NCBI RefSeq assembly: GCF_003369575.1
Contig: NZ_PIOC01000032.1
Coordinates: 76,972-140,971, forward strand
Origin: Oceanobacillus arenosus
GTDB taxonomy: Bacteria > Bacillota > Bacilli > Bacillales > Amphibacillaceae
Length of the DNA stretch: 64,000 bases
Direction: 5' to 3'
Positions 52,781 through 61,916 of the stretch are shown one piece after another. A program made the position numbers and the translations under genes. The stretch's first letter is position 1. Every line of letters begins with the position of its first letter. Below the pieces are notes generated by a model, which saw only the letters and a program-made list of their open reading frames with translations, searched no databases and was not told the DNA's origin.

Positions 52781-54620
52781 AAATATTATATCTACTAATG
52801 AAATGAGATTACGCATGATTGATTTGGAATATAAAGATCTCGCAGAACAAAATTTTAAAAGTAAATTAAAGCAAATATATATCGAAGAATTTGGAATTGA
52901 AATTGATGCAAATATAGAAGTATTTCAATCATCGGATTCTGACAATCCGAAAATAAAAGAATCTGGTTATGATGGGACAGCAGTTCACTTTTATTCTGAA
53001 AAAGAAGGTATTAATGAAGTTTATGTCATTTCTCAAGGAACCCAAGATACTAAGGATTGGGAATATAATATTAAGGCAATGTTTGCAGGTTTAGACTACT
53101 CTCAAGCAGAAGCAACTTACTTATTTACTGAAGAAGTGATTAATCGTGTTGAAACTAAAAGTGACTTAAGTGTCATTGGTCTTTCTCATTCTTTAGCTCA
53201 TAATAATAATACAACTGCACATCTAGCTTATGATACTTTTGATAAGATTTACAGTGTAAATGGAGCACAAACAAATTATTATCAATTATTTGAAATGGAT
53301 AGACATTTTCGTAGAGAACTACGTAACAAATTTAATATAACCATTAGCGACCCTGACGCCATCTACAACCTAGACCCCGTAAAACTTGAAGCATTCGCAA
53401 AAGACTACTACGCAGACAAAGGGGGGAACATTCATCAAATCATTTCACTGGATGATCCATTATACGCCGTTAGTGGTACTCGCGGATTCTTTACACTTGG
53501 TGCGGTCGATTATATTGATACAAATCCAGATTATCCTGGCCTTCGTACGATCATGGTTGATATCCCCGATCACGTTATACAGGACTTTCAAGAGTTAGCT
53601 ATTCAATACACGATAGCCTCCAATAAAGGAGGATTGGAGGCAGCGATATATGACATTTTAGGTGTTGACATGGGTCTCATCAATGAAATCGATGGAATAG
53701 GAAGTGTGGCAAAATTATACTTCACGAAACAGTCTGAGCTGGATACGATGATACGAAATTTAAATGATAATATACCTAAGTTAATGTCCAACATCACAAC
53801 GATTACAAGCAATGCAGACGTCATTTTTGGTCGGCTGCAGGATGCAGGATATATCACTGGAAAGCAAAAGGATGTACTTGTCACGGAAATAACCAAAATC
53901 GAAAAGGAACTGCAGGGGATACAAACCACGATCAAAAGCAATGTAGGAATCCGAGATATGGGTGACTTTTTTGCCCAATTAGGTGGGGATGCTGGGTCCA
54001 TTCTAAAAATTAAAGGACATATAGATGCCATTCAAGAAAGTCTAGAAACATTAAGCAAAGATGATTTTCTCGAGATTCTCCATAGGATAGGAGAAAGTCA
54101 CAGTATTTCAGAAATATTGCAATCCATATCCGGAGGGAATAAATCATACATAGGGACAGATATGGTGCTAACGGCAAGAAAGGGCAAAAAGGAGATTAGA
54201 GTCAATATGTCTGCTGCCCTTCAAATGTACAATCAAGGATCAGCAATACTACAAGAAAAGGAATTCGAAATAGAGCAATTTAGCAAAGCAATTGAAAGAG
54301 AAATGATAGAGGCTTATAAGAACGAAAGAAAAAAAGTCATCCAGAAAATAAATGATATGGAAGCAAGTCCACGCTTGTATAATAATCTACTTTCCACACA
54401 TGGACTGTTTCCAACATTCACGAAAAGAATCACGAGTATTCGCGCACACGAGGTGCTATATCCACTCGAGCAAGCAGATCTCGATCAAGAATTGCAAAGA
54501 TTAAGAGAGACGGCAGAAAAGGCACGATTACAAATAGAAGGTTATCGCAAAGCAATTGAATCCTTGTTTGAGGAAGATGAGCGTATAGCTAAACAATTTG
54601 ATTTAATAAGGGGAATATAA
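52773..54620 (+). CDS. Lipase-like protein with C-terminal helical domain (candidate reversed-LXG type VII effector)
   Basis: A 615-residue protein. Residues about 60-280 form an alpha/beta-hydrolase-like domain: VYVISQGTQDTKDWEYN, then the nucleophile elbow LSHSLAHNNNTTA (Ser140, with S-H-S-L-A in place of G-H-S-L-G), and later LDDPLYAV and PDHVIQDF as possible acid/His regions. The rest is mostly helical and coiled (FSKAIEREMIEAYKNERKKVIQKINDMEAS), resembling an LXG-type secretion domain at the wrong end. This N-lipase, C-helical order is that of TslA of Staphylococcus aureus. It has no signal peptide. ATG 52773 lies within the lipoprotein stop; its SD is weak. No type VII core genes lie in this window. 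Confidence 0.72.
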   Translation: MSENIISTNEMRLRMIDLEYKDLAEQNFKSKLKQIYIEEFGIEIDANIEVFQSSDSDNPKIKESGYDGTAVHFYSEKEGINEVYVISQGTQDTKDWEYNIKAMFAGLDYSQAEATYLFTEEVINRVETKSDLSVIGLSHSLAHNNNTTAHLAYDTFDKIYSVNGAQTNYYQLFEMDRHFRRELRNKFNITISDPDAIYNLDPVKLEAFAKDYYADKGGNIHQIISLDDPLYAVSGTRGFFTLGAVDYIDTNPDYPGLRTIMVDIPDHVIQDFQELAIQYTIASNKGGLEAAIYDILGVDMGLINEIDGIGSVAKLYFTKQSELDTMIRNLNDNIPKLMSNITTITSNADVIFGRLQDAGYITGKQKDVLVTEITKIEKELQGIQTTIKSNVGIRDMGDFFAQLGGDAGSILKIKGHIDAIQESLETLSKDDFLEILHRIGESHSISEILQSISGGNKSYIGTDMVLTARKGKKEIRVNMSAALQMYNQGSAILQEKEFEIEQFSKAIEREMIEAYKNERKKVIQKINDMEASPRLYNNLLSTHGLFPTFTKRITSIRAHEVLYPLEQADLDQELQRLRETAEKARLQIEGYRKAIESLFEEDERIAKQFDLIRGI

Positions 54621-54621
54621 A

Positions 54622-54960
54622 TTGAAGGAGACGCATTCAATTACGGTTATGGAAAAGCTGCTTCCGTGGGAGGATTTTTCATATAAAAAGGATTTGTTAC
54701 GAAAATACGCAGATCATATTGGCAGGTGTGACACAGAATTTTTCTCGCTAGTAAATAAGATTTTCATTGATGAAGGGGAAAAGGGAGAAATCGTCGATGA
54801 GATGATTCTGAAAACAAAGCAATTGGAGGTTTGGAATACAAATCTACTATTGGATGTAAATTATAAAATTAGTCAAGTAGTTAATCGGTTTGATGATCAA
54901 GTCGATGAAATGAAACAACAGCGAATAACAATCACCTATGAAAATATATTCGCTATTTGA
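54622..54960 (+). CDS. Small helical protein, candidate LXG-associated partner
   Basis: A 112-residue, predicted all-helical soluble protein (LLRKYADHIGRCDTEFFSLVNKIFIDEG, then MILKTKQLEVWNTNLLLDVNYKISQVVNRFDDQVDEMKQQ). Its TTG start is one base after the lipase-like stop, with AAGGGGAA upstream, so it belongs to the same transcript. Size, fold type and position match the small Lap/Tla partner proteins that bind the helical domain of LXG-type effectors and target them to the type VII machinery. There is no WXG motif, but a central W-N pair lies at a turn (EVWNTN). Family identity is otherwise unknown. Confidence 0.65.
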   Translation: MKETHSITVMEKLLPWEDFSYKKDLLRKYADHIGRCDTEFFSLVNKIFIDEGEKGEIVDEMILKTKQLEVWNTNLLLDVNYKISQVVNRFDDQVDEMKQQRITITYENIFAI

Positions 54961-55134
54961 CTAACAGGTAGAATTACAAAGGAAAAAAGAGAAGCATCAG
55001 AAAAATGGCTCCTATCACCGAAAAACGATGTTCGGAACCATTTAAAGTTATTTTGGCCTTAACCAAAATAGTAAATCAGGCCGGCGCATCAATCTATAAA
55101 AGAACCGTTCTAATTTCTCTAAAACACCTGCACA

Positions 55135-56598
55135 TCACGTACCGCAAAACGTTCGGTAATGGATTGTTGACGCAGGCAGTGCAGCATATTCTTCCTGCTC
55201 ACCAGTGTAAGCGTAAGGGTCTGAAAGGACAGTCAACAGCCGTTCCATTACACTGTAATCCCCTTGTTCCACAGCAGCCTCTAGCGCTTCCTCAACCCGG
55301 TGGTTCCGTGGGATGATCGCAGGATTGCTATTTCGCATCAACTGATTCGAGGATGCTTTTGATTCATTCTGTCTGGCTAATCTCGCTTGCCAGCGCTCAT
55401 GCCACTCCGTGAATTCCGGAGTGCCAAACATGGTCATGTCTTCATATCTTTCAGATGTTAATGCCCGGAACGTATTCGTATAGTCGGCACGATACTTCTC
55501 CATCATACTGAGAAGATCATTGATAAAGGCTTCATCCTCTGATTCCTCGTTGAATATCCCAAGTTTTGCTCTCATTCCCGCAAGCCATTTCGAATGATAC
55601 AGCTCATGGAAGCCTGAAATCTCATCCTGAGCCAGTTTGACAGCCTGTTCCCGATCATCAGCCACTAACGGCAAAAGGGCCTCCGCAAATCTGGCGAGGT
55701 TCCATGCAGCAATATAAGGCTGATTCCCATAGGCATAACGGCCTTCGACATCAATGGAACTGAATACCGTTTTCGGGTCATAGGCATCCATAAAGGCGCA
55801 AGGACCATAATCGATGGTTTCCCCGCTAACGGTCATATTGTCGGTGTTCATTACCCCATGAATAAAGCCAACAAGCTGCCACTTCGCTACAAGCACAGCC
55901 TGTCGCTTCATTACTTCCTGAAGAAGGGAAAGGTATCTGCTCTCATTCGCTTCAATCTCTGGATAGTGGCGCTTCAATGTATAATCAGCCAAGATCCGAA
56001 GTTCCTCAACCGTGCCCCATTTTGCAGCATATTGGAAAGTCCCAACGCGCAAGTGACTTGCCGCCACACGAGTCATAATCGCACCAGGAAGCTCGGTTTC
56101 ACGGATGATTGATTCACCAGTCGACACCACCGCTAAACTACGAGTGGTTGGAATACCAAGCGCATACATTGCCTCGCTGATGATGTATTCGCGCAGCATT
56201 GGTCCAAGTGCCGCTCGTCCATCTCCACCGCGTGAGAATGGCGTTCTTCCTGAACCTTTGAGCTGAATATCTACCCTCTTACCTCTTGGAGTGATTTGCT
56301 CTCCTAATAGCACCGCTCGGCCATCCCCTAGCATATTGAAGTTCCCAAATTGATGCCCCGCATATGCTTGTGCAAGCGGCGAGACCCCTTCAGGAATCTG
56401 GTTTCCAGCAGACACAGCTACCCCATCTTCACTTTGCAGTGCTTGAACGTCCAAGCCTAGGGATGCTGCCAATGGATGATTAAGAATGATTAACTTCGGT
56501 GAATGTACTGGGGTTGGGTTAATGTTGGAAAAAAATAATTTTGGCAGACGGGCATAACTGTTATCTAAGTTCCATCCTGTTTTTTTACTATTTGTCAT
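55135..56598 (-). CDS. selO: SelO/YdiU-family protein adenylyltransferase
   Basis: A 487-residue pseudokinase-fold enzyme known in E. coli to AMPylate proteins. Markers: [93 protein letters not shown] (catalytic Asp in the flipped active site), and the C-terminal FCGT, with Cys where some eukaryotic homologues carry selenocysteine. Length is normal. ATG 56598 follows AAAGGAGAAACC. It is a single gene; neither the 290 bases upstream nor the 174 bases downstream contain a gene that I can support. Confidence 0.93.
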   Translation of the reverse strand: MTNSKKTGWNLDNSYARLPKLFFSNINPTPVHSPKLIILNHPLAASLGLDVQALQSEDGVAVSAGNQIPEGVSPLAQAYAGHQFGNFNMLGDGRAVLLGEQITPRGKRVDIQLKGSGRTPFSRGGDGRAALGPMLREYIISEAMYALGIPTTRSLAVVSTGESIIRETELPGAIMTRVAASHLRVGTFQYAAKWGTVEELRILADYTLKRHYPEIEANESRYLSLLQEVMKRQAVLVAKWQLVGFIHGVMNTDNMTVSGETIDYGPCAFMDAYDPKTVFSSIDVEGRYAYGNQPYIAAWNLARFAEALLPLVADDREQAVKLAQDEISGFHELYHSKWLAGMRAKLGIFNEESEDEAFINDLLSMMEKYRADYTNTFRALTSERYEDMTMFGTPEFTEWHERWQARLARQNESKASSNQLMRNSNPAIIPRNHRVEEALEAAVEQGDYSVMERLLTVLSDPYAYTGEQEEYAALPASTIHYRTFCGT

Positions 56599-56889
56599 GG
56601 TTTCTCCTTTTTGTATGGTCGTCTATTCTAATAAAAATGATGCATTTGATGTTTTTAATGTCTGCTTCTGTCAGTTTATTATACCGTTTTAGCAAAAGGA
56701 TAGCGTATTTTTTAAAAAAATGATTGCCTGTTACTAATTGTAGTTTGACGATAACATTGGAATAGGCAGCCAGATATCTTCCCTCCACTATCTTATTTCC
56801 CAAAATTTAAGGAGAATATCAAAAATCGCCACTTCCCTAACTTTGAAATAAAGTATAAAGTGGACAAGAAGGACAAGGGGATAACATAC

Positions 56890-57731
56890 ATGCTAACAGA
56901 AAATGTTCATATCGCCGTGCCAACAATTTTTTTGAAGATGAATCCTTAAATATCCAAGGGACAATAAGCCATATAAGAAACCTGTATAAACAAGGAGTAA
57001 AATCTGTTCTTATCTCCGGGTCTACTGGAGAACAGCATAGTTTAACCCTCCAAGAGAAAATTGAAATAATCAACGGTTTAGAACTGGAAGAAGAACGCAT
57101 TATTAATATGGAAATTATATTCGGTGTGGCTTCAATTAGACAGAATGAGGCAGAGGAATTAGCTGAAAAGATTCGTCACACAAAAATGTCAGGCATCACG
57201 CCTGGATATCCAACGTATGTTATACCATCACAAGAAGAAGCATTGGTTTATACAAAAATAGTTATAAATCTTAGTAATAAACCTACAATTTTATATAACA
57301 ATCCAAAAAGAACTGGACTTGACTTATCAGAAAAAAGCATTATTCAATTAAGTAAAATAGACTTAGTGGTTGGAATAAAAGATGCTGGAAATAAAGAAAA
57401 AGTTGAACAAATAAAAAACGGGATAGGTCGAAACAATTTTTATTTTTATGCTAGTGGAGAAGTCGATTTAGAAGAAAAAGTATTACATGGATATAATCGG
57501 CTTTCTTCCATTGCCGGGAATGTTTCCCCGACGGAAATAAGTCAATGGTTTCAAAAAATGCCGATGAAGCAAAAAGTAAATAAACAAGAAAATGAAAGAA
57601 TAGAAACTATTATGGAACAAGTTTATCAAGGGAATGCTATTGTGAATGTGAAAAAAATCATGAACCATATGGATATTCCGCTGGGGATTTGCAGGAGTCC
57701 AGTAGGGAATATTGAAGATGTGAATCATTGA
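56890..57731 (+). pseudogene. DapA-family aldolase/synthase gene with a frameshift in a T-tract
   Basis: The ATG at 56890 follows AAGGGGAT and reads MLTENVHIAVPTIF, then a run of seven T (56927-56933) shifts the frame to an early stop. Adding one base restores FEDESLNIQGTISHIRNLYKQGVKSVLISGSTGEQHSL and continues without interruption to 57731. The restored protein (about 280 residues) is a dihydrodipicolinate synthase family member: GSTGEQ, YNNPKRTG, catalytic Lys in VGIKDAG. It may be a real mutation, slippage-based switching or a sequencing error. The downstream ATG at 57108 would lose the GSTGE loop, so a short form is unlikely to be active. Confidence 0.8.
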
Positions 57732-57754
57732 GGGTTTATAGTGGTATGCACATT

Positions 57755-57817
57755 TATTAACCCTAAACGACTGCCTTCTTTACATCAAGTCTTAGATGAG
57801 ATTGCTTAGGGTTAATA
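57755..57817. repeat. Long-loop inverted repeat
   Basis: TATTAACCCTAA (57755-57766) and TTAGGGTTAATA (57806-57817) are perfect 12-bp complements 39 bases apart, between convergent genes. No T-run follows, so a terminator role is doubtful. Confidence 0.55.
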
Positions 57818-57875
57818 GATGCAGCTGTGAGTTTTCCTGCTGTGTTCCTGAACAATAACGAAAGGATTATTTTCC

Positions 57876-58253
57876 TCATAAACTAACTACCTTACCTAAT
57901 CCATCCTCGTTCACTTGATTTGGCATGTTCTCAGGCAGGTTTCGCCAGGAAATCAATACTTTCTCATCATTTATTTCCCTGCTTACATTAGCAATATAAA
58001 CTCTTATTTTCCTATCCTCATGTTTTTTTAAATCGATTGGTTCAGTAATAGACGCTACTGCCAGATGCCGGGCATTTCCGATTTTCAGTGAAATACGATA
58101 CATTCCCGGCTCGGGTATAATGATGGATGGATTCATGTTCACCGTTACACTATGGTAATGAGAAAACATGCTGCTAATATCACTTCGAGTAATATAGCCC
58201 GGGGTTTGATAACTAATTTCAGATAAAGAACTACTTGCCTTTTTTACTTTCAT
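57876..58253 (-). CDS. Hypothetical protein (125 residues)
   Basis: I do not recognise this protein. It is soluble with no signal peptide or membrane segment. The middle (SIIIPEPGMYRISLKIGNARHLAVASITEPIDLK) and KIRVYIANVSREINDEKVLISWRN suggest a beta-sandwich. ATG 58253 has TGGAG 9 bases upstream. A cre-like sequence lies about 70 bp upstream of the start. It is followed by no clear terminator. It is convergent with the dapA-like pseudogene. Confidence 0.6.
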   Translation of the reverse strand: MKVKKASSSLSEISYQTPGYITRSDISSMFSHYHSVTVNMNPSIIIPEPGMYRISLKIGNARHLAVASITEPIDLKKHEDRKIRVYIANVSREINDEKVLISWRNLPENMPNQVNEDGLGKVVSL

Positions 58254-58322
58254 CGTTGATCACTCCATTTTATGTGTTAGGCAATTTTATTTGTGAATTA
58301 CTTCACTTAAGTTTATTATACA

Positions 58323-58336
58323 TGAAAACGCTTTAT
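58323..58336. promoter_or_regulatory. cre-like site upstream of the 125-residue hypothetical gene
   Basis: TGAAAACGCTTTAT matches TGWAARCGYTWNCW at 13 of 14 positions. No promoter could be paired with it confidently. Confidence 0.4.
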
Positions 58337-58402
58337 AAATAAAGAGGGAATTCACATGAATTCTGTAAAGATATTGTAAATGTTCTATAAAGGACCCTAA
58401 AT

Positions 58403-58702
58403 TTACTTTGCAGTGTCTTTTTTATCTGTTCTCGCCAATCTTTTTTCCTGTATGCCGAACAGTGTATTATGAAGTAAATCGCGGAGGATCAATTCTGCAC
58501 CTGTCACAAGGATTCCTTGAACAACGGATCGAATATCAAAGCCAAAATAAAGCAAACAAGCAATAATTGCAAAGGCAACCTTTATCCAAGAATGTACCCA
58601 GGTAGGAATCATTGGCGTTTGGCTTAATAATATTCCAATAAAATATAAAACGGGAATTAATATCAATGTTTCATGCCGTAAATATATGTTTAATAAGTCC
58701 AT
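58403..58702 (-). CDS. Holin-like small membrane protein (Hol44/superfamily V type)
   Basis: A 99-residue protein with a polar start, helices at about 13-27 (LILIPVLYFIGILLS) and 40-57 (IKVAFAIIACLLYFGFDI), an amphipathic third segment (IRSVVQGILVTGAELILRDLLHN) and a charged C-terminus (RLARTDKKDTAK). The spacing and the TPMIPTWVHSWIKV linker resemble phage holins of the SPP1 Hol44 group. ATG follows GAGGAGATTATAAC. No endolysin or other phage gene is nearby, so it may be a domesticated holin or a prophage leftover. Confidence 0.65.
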   Translation of the reverse strand: MDLLNIYLRHETLILIPVLYFIGILLSQTPMIPTWVHSWIKVAFAIIACLLYFGFDIRSVVQGILVTGAELILRDLLHNTLFGIQEKRLARTDKKDTAK

Positions 58703-58823
58703 GTTATAATCTCCTCTTTACTAGAAACATTCATTCTTCGTTTTTTTCATTTTAATATATGTTATTAGATGTAAAAGTGATTCAACATGTGGGAGGAAAT
58801 TTGAAAATTATTAAAACGAACCA

Positions 58824-58846
58824 AGGTGCCTGTCCCCTTGGTCCGC
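58824..58846. repeat. Repeat family C head fragment
   Basis: CCAAGGTGCCTGTCCCCTTGG is a short inverted repeat (CCAAGG/CCTTGG arms) carrying the GGTGCCTGTCCC head, next to the 3' end of the dioxygenase-like gene; no periodic tail follows. Confidence 0.6.
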
Positions 58847-58849
58847 TTC

Positions 58850-59767
58850 CTATTTTGCTCTTATAATAATTGGATTTTCACTTGGATCCTTTAATTGAAT
58901 CGACCCTTTATCCATCCGCACAAATGAAATTTCATTTTGTCGTAAAATGGCCTCTATTCTCTCTAAATCTTCGAAGTCTTTTAGTTCTAGTGTAAAATAG
59001 CTCAACCCTGTTGCGTCTTGGGGTGGATGTGGATTGTTTAAACCGTTCCAGACATTGCCAGCAATGTGATGATGATATCCATCAGTAGAAACGAATAATG
59101 CAGTGTCCATAATCTCCTGTGGCTCAAAACCTAATGTAGTATAGAAGTCGAGCGTCTCTTTGACCGTTCTAATTCTTAAATGAACATGCCCAACTGTTGT
59201 ACCACTAGGCAACTTCCCATCTGCCTGAAAATCCGCAAGTTCCGCTAGTTCTTTGAGATTTAGTGGATGACTCCCACCAGGGTATTTATCCCAATCTTCT
59301 CGTTCTCTATCGGCATAAATTTCAATTCCATTCCCCTCGATGTCATACAAATAAAAAGCTTCACTATAACCATGATCACTTGCGCTATCCAATCTGGCAA
59401 TTGGCAAGATATTTTCAAAATGCGTATAGCGGCTGGCTTGTTCCCTCGGACTATCTACATCCTTTTTTGAACGAAGAATATGGAAGAACTTAGTTGCCAA
59501 TGCTTTTCTTGACGGTAATAAAAAGGCAATATGGAAGATTCCAGTTGTTAGTGGCTCTTGATATTCGCTAGCTGTTTTATTTAAGATCAATAAAGGCTTT
59601 GTATCATTTTCGCCAGCTAAATAGACTTTATCTTCTTCTCTTTTAACAACACACAAGCCAACAACTTCCTCATAGAATTTAACCTGCCTATCTAAATCTA
59701 TTACCTTGAATTCTACCTCCCCCACTGAATAACTTGGGTTAAATTCCTGTTCTTCCGTTACATTCAT
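58850..59767 (-). CDS. CatE-like ring-cleavage dioxygenase (two VOC domains)
   Basis: A 305-residue protein with two VOC halves. The second half carries the extradiol-type iron ligands: His in GHVHLRIRT, His in the HHHIAGNVWN loop, and a C-terminal TLELKD Glu. It resembles Bacillus subtilis CatE (catechol-2,3-dioxygenase; thiol and quinone stress protein). The first half begins VGEVEFKVIDLDRQVKFYEEVVGL and contains YDIEGNGIEIYADRE. ATG 59767 follows AGGAGGAACACAG. The lack of an adjacent CatD-like doxX gene leaves detoxification of catechols only inferred. The stretch 59768-60052 holds no gene that I can support. Confidence 0.82.
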   Translation of the reverse strand: MNVTEEQEFNPSYSVGEVEFKVIDLDRQVKFYEEVVGLCVVKREEDKVYLAGENDTKPLLILNKTASEYQEPLTTGIFHIAFLLPSRKALATKFFHILRSKKDVDSPREQASRYTHFENILPIARLDSASDHGYSEAFYLYDIEGNGIEIYADREREDWDKYPGGSHPLNLKELAELADFQADGKLPSGTTVGHVHLRIRTVKETLDFYTTLGFEPQEIMDTALFVSTDGYHHHIAGNVWNGLNNPHPPQDATGLSYFTLELKDFEDLERIEAILRQNEISFVRMDKGSIQLKDPSENPIIIRAK

Positions 59768-60052
59768 CTGTGTTCCTCCTAATACTATTGAACTAATTTA
59801 AAGTAATTATAGGCAGATTATTCCGAGGAGTCAAGTGTGCTTTAATGGGCAAATGGGATATAGATTTGACGGTTATCTGCATGTAGCGGATGAAGGACCA
59901 GATCCTGAGTCTTTCCCATTAATCTTCTCTTGATTCATCTAGATAACTCCTTTTGTTTCTCAAGCATTAACATTAATTAAATGATTTACTTCAACTGTTA
60001 TTTTCAAGTTTCAATTTCTAATGAAAAGCCATCAGCAGTTTATATTACGTCC

Positions 60053-60556
60053 CTAGCCAAAGTCGATGCTACCTGCCGAGGAGGAATCTTGATCAGCCTT
60101 CACACAATCAACGGCCACTACAAGGGCAATCATAAGCGTCTCCATCTCTTCCTTCAAGACTTGAACCTTGTAGCTGTCGCCCCAGGTGAACCATTCCTTG
60201 CTCACTTCCCCGACGACTTCACCATGCTGGTACACCTGAAAGTTCATGTCCCACCAGTTGCCACGCACTTCAATACCAGCTGCATCAATCGTATAGCGTG
60301 CCTTGAAGAAAGAAAACTCCTTCTTAATCGTTAGCACCTCTCGACCATTCACCTCGACCAAAAACTTCGGTAAAAAGCTGAATATCTTTTTCGTAATGAG
60401 TGCCACTTCATCCCTTGTTGTATTCATAATGGAGAAAGTCTTTGGAACTCGCAGAAAACTGCCCTCCACGTAATAAACATCCTGCTCCTGCTGATCCTTT
60501 ACCGTAAACTTGCCGCTTAGACTGAATACCTTCTGTTTTATATAAAGTTGCCTCAT
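60053..60556 (-). CDS. LURP-one-related / tubby-like beta-barrel protein
   Basis: A 167-residue protein of the LURP-one-related (YxjI-like) family, which has a tubby-type 12-stranded barrel with a central hydrophobic helix. MRQLYIKQKVFSLSGKFTVKD opens the family; RYTIDAAGIEVRGNWWDMNFQVYQHGEVVGEVSKEWFTWGDSYKVQVL is the conserved centre; METLMIALVVAVDCV is the buried helix. ATG follows GGGGGCGCAGT. Members may bind membrane lipids; no enzymatic activity is known. It is a single gene. Confidence 0.85.
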   Translation of the reverse strand: MRQLYIKQKVFSLSGKFTVKDQQEQDVYYVEGSFLRVPKTFSIMNTTRDEVALITKKIFSFLPKFLVEVNGREVLTIKKEFSFFKARYTIDAAGIEVRGNWWDMNFQVYQHGEVVGEVSKEWFTWGDSYKVQVLKEEMETLMIALVVAVDCVKADQDSSSAGSIDFG

Positions 60557-60624
60557 ACTGCGCCCCCTTAGCTATTGTATATTACGAAATGCCAACCACA
60601 TCAGAGATAATAATGATGTGAGAT

Positions 60625-60787
60625 TTTATCCCGAATTAACGGGCTGTAAGACCCTTAACGAAAAGAATTTGAGAAAACCCAACAATTGTAAGTGGGGGAT
60701 CAACTGAAAGTCAAAATCCCGATTCTGTTCAACTAACATTCAGTGGGGGGATAAAGAAAACTCCCACTGAATGAAGTTTCACTTTAT
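60625..60787. repeat. Dispersed repeat family B (copy B2, full length about 163 bp)
   Basis: Starts TTTATCCCGAATTAACGGGC and ends GAAGTTTCACTTTAT, in the same orientation as B1. CCCGAATTAACGGG near the left end is itself an inverted repeat, and CAGTGGGGG/CTCCCACTG near the right forms the hairpin. It lies between two leftward genes (the LURP-one gene upstream of it, the kinase gene downstream of it on that strand). Confidence 0.85.
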
Positions 60788-60840
60788 GTAGATAACTAGA
60801 AAAATAGACGCATTATATCAAAATACCTTTTATATTCATT

Positions 60841-61689
60841 CTATAATAACACTCCCAAATACTTCTCAAAGTTAACTCCTTCTACTTCAGGAATTTGTTC
60901 CAAGGAAGAGTCATGGATTGCCTCTTTCAAGAATGCTACTGCAAGCTGTACGGCCTTTTCCAGGTTTTCTCCACGCATCATGCTTCCCATGATCACTGAT
61001 GCGAATAAATCGCCCGTACCAGAATAGCTTTTACCATTATACGGCATCGCACGATAAAAGGTTTCACTTCCATCCAAATACATATTGCCGATAAACTGCT
61101 GATCTGAATCTGCTGACGGTGGATTCACACCAGTGATGATCACTTTCGCGCCAGTCTCTTGCTGCAAAGTATTTCCAGCTTCTTCTATCGCTTTCATATA
61201 GTCCGTCACATTGGAGTAGCGATGAATTCTTTCATAAGATAATCCGGATAACAAACAACACTCCGTGACATTTGGTGTTATCACAGCTGCACGCTTCACT
61301 AATTCCCTCATTCTTACGAGCAATTCATCGGTAAAAAGTTTATAGACTTCCCCCACATCCCCCATTACCGGATCTACAAGTAACGTCGTTTCTTTAGTAT
61401 GAAATTTATCTAAAAAATTATAAATATTTTTTATTTGCTCACTACCGGTAACGAAGCCGGTATAAATCCCATCAAATGTTACTTGAAGCTTACTCCATTC
61501 CTCTGTGAAATATTTCATTTTGGATGTGAAGTCCTCGTAAAAATAACTCGGATAACCGGTTTGTGCAGAAAGTACAGCCGTTGGCAAAGGGCATGCCTGC
61601 ACGCCCATTACGGAAAGAACCGGAATCGCAGCTGTTAATGAACATTTTCCAAAAGATGATAAATCCTGTAATACAGCAACCTTTTTCAT
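60841..61689 (-). CDS. Pyridoxamine/pyridoxal kinase (vitamin B6 salvage)
   Basis: A 282-residue ribokinase-fold kinase. MKKVAVLQDLSSFGKCSLTAAIPVLSVMGVQACPLPTAVLSAQTGYPSYFY is the PdxY/PdxK type N-terminus; DPVMGDVG and the C-terminal GTGDLFASVIMGSMMRG provide the anion hole and catalytic Asp. It phosphorylates pyridoxal, pyridoxine or pyridoxamine with ATP. ATG 61689 with GGAGG upstream is preferred over the extension to 61713. It is divergent from an ECF S component gene, a pairing that points to B6 uptake and trapping. Confidence 0.92.
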   Translation of the reverse strand: MKKVAVLQDLSSFGKCSLTAAIPVLSVMGVQACPLPTAVLSAQTGYPSYFYEDFTSKMKYFTEEWSKLQVTFDGIYTGFVTGSEQIKNIYNFLDKFHTKETTLLVDPVMGDVGEVYKLFTDELLVRMRELVKRAAVITPNVTECCLLSGLSYERIHRYSNVTDYMKAIEEAGNTLQQETGAKVIITGVNPPSADSDQQFIGNMYLDGSETFYRAMPYNGKSYSGTGDLFASVIMGSMMRGENLEKAVQLAVAFLKEAIHDSSLEQIPEVEGVNFEKYLGVLL

Positions 61690-61916
61690 AATAACCTCCA
61701 TAAGACCTTTCAATTTAAACTTTATTCATATTATCACAAAAATTAGAATGCGCTCAAAGAAATAACTTAATGGCAGTATATCACCTCTCTCTTTTCAAAC
61801 TTGTATATGCTGCATTTTCACAAACTGACCCCATCGTTTTTTATTAAATTGGCACTTTTGTAAACATCAATCTTTTGTTAAAGTTATAAGAAAATTCTAG
61901 TAAGGGGTTTATCAAT

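Noticed and set aside
56588-56803. A 71-codon leftward frame overlapping the selO start
   Set aside because: The composition looks protein-like, but the only start (TTG 56803) has no SD and GGAGGG falls inside the frame before a CTG codon. Not strong enough to annotate; conservation would decide.
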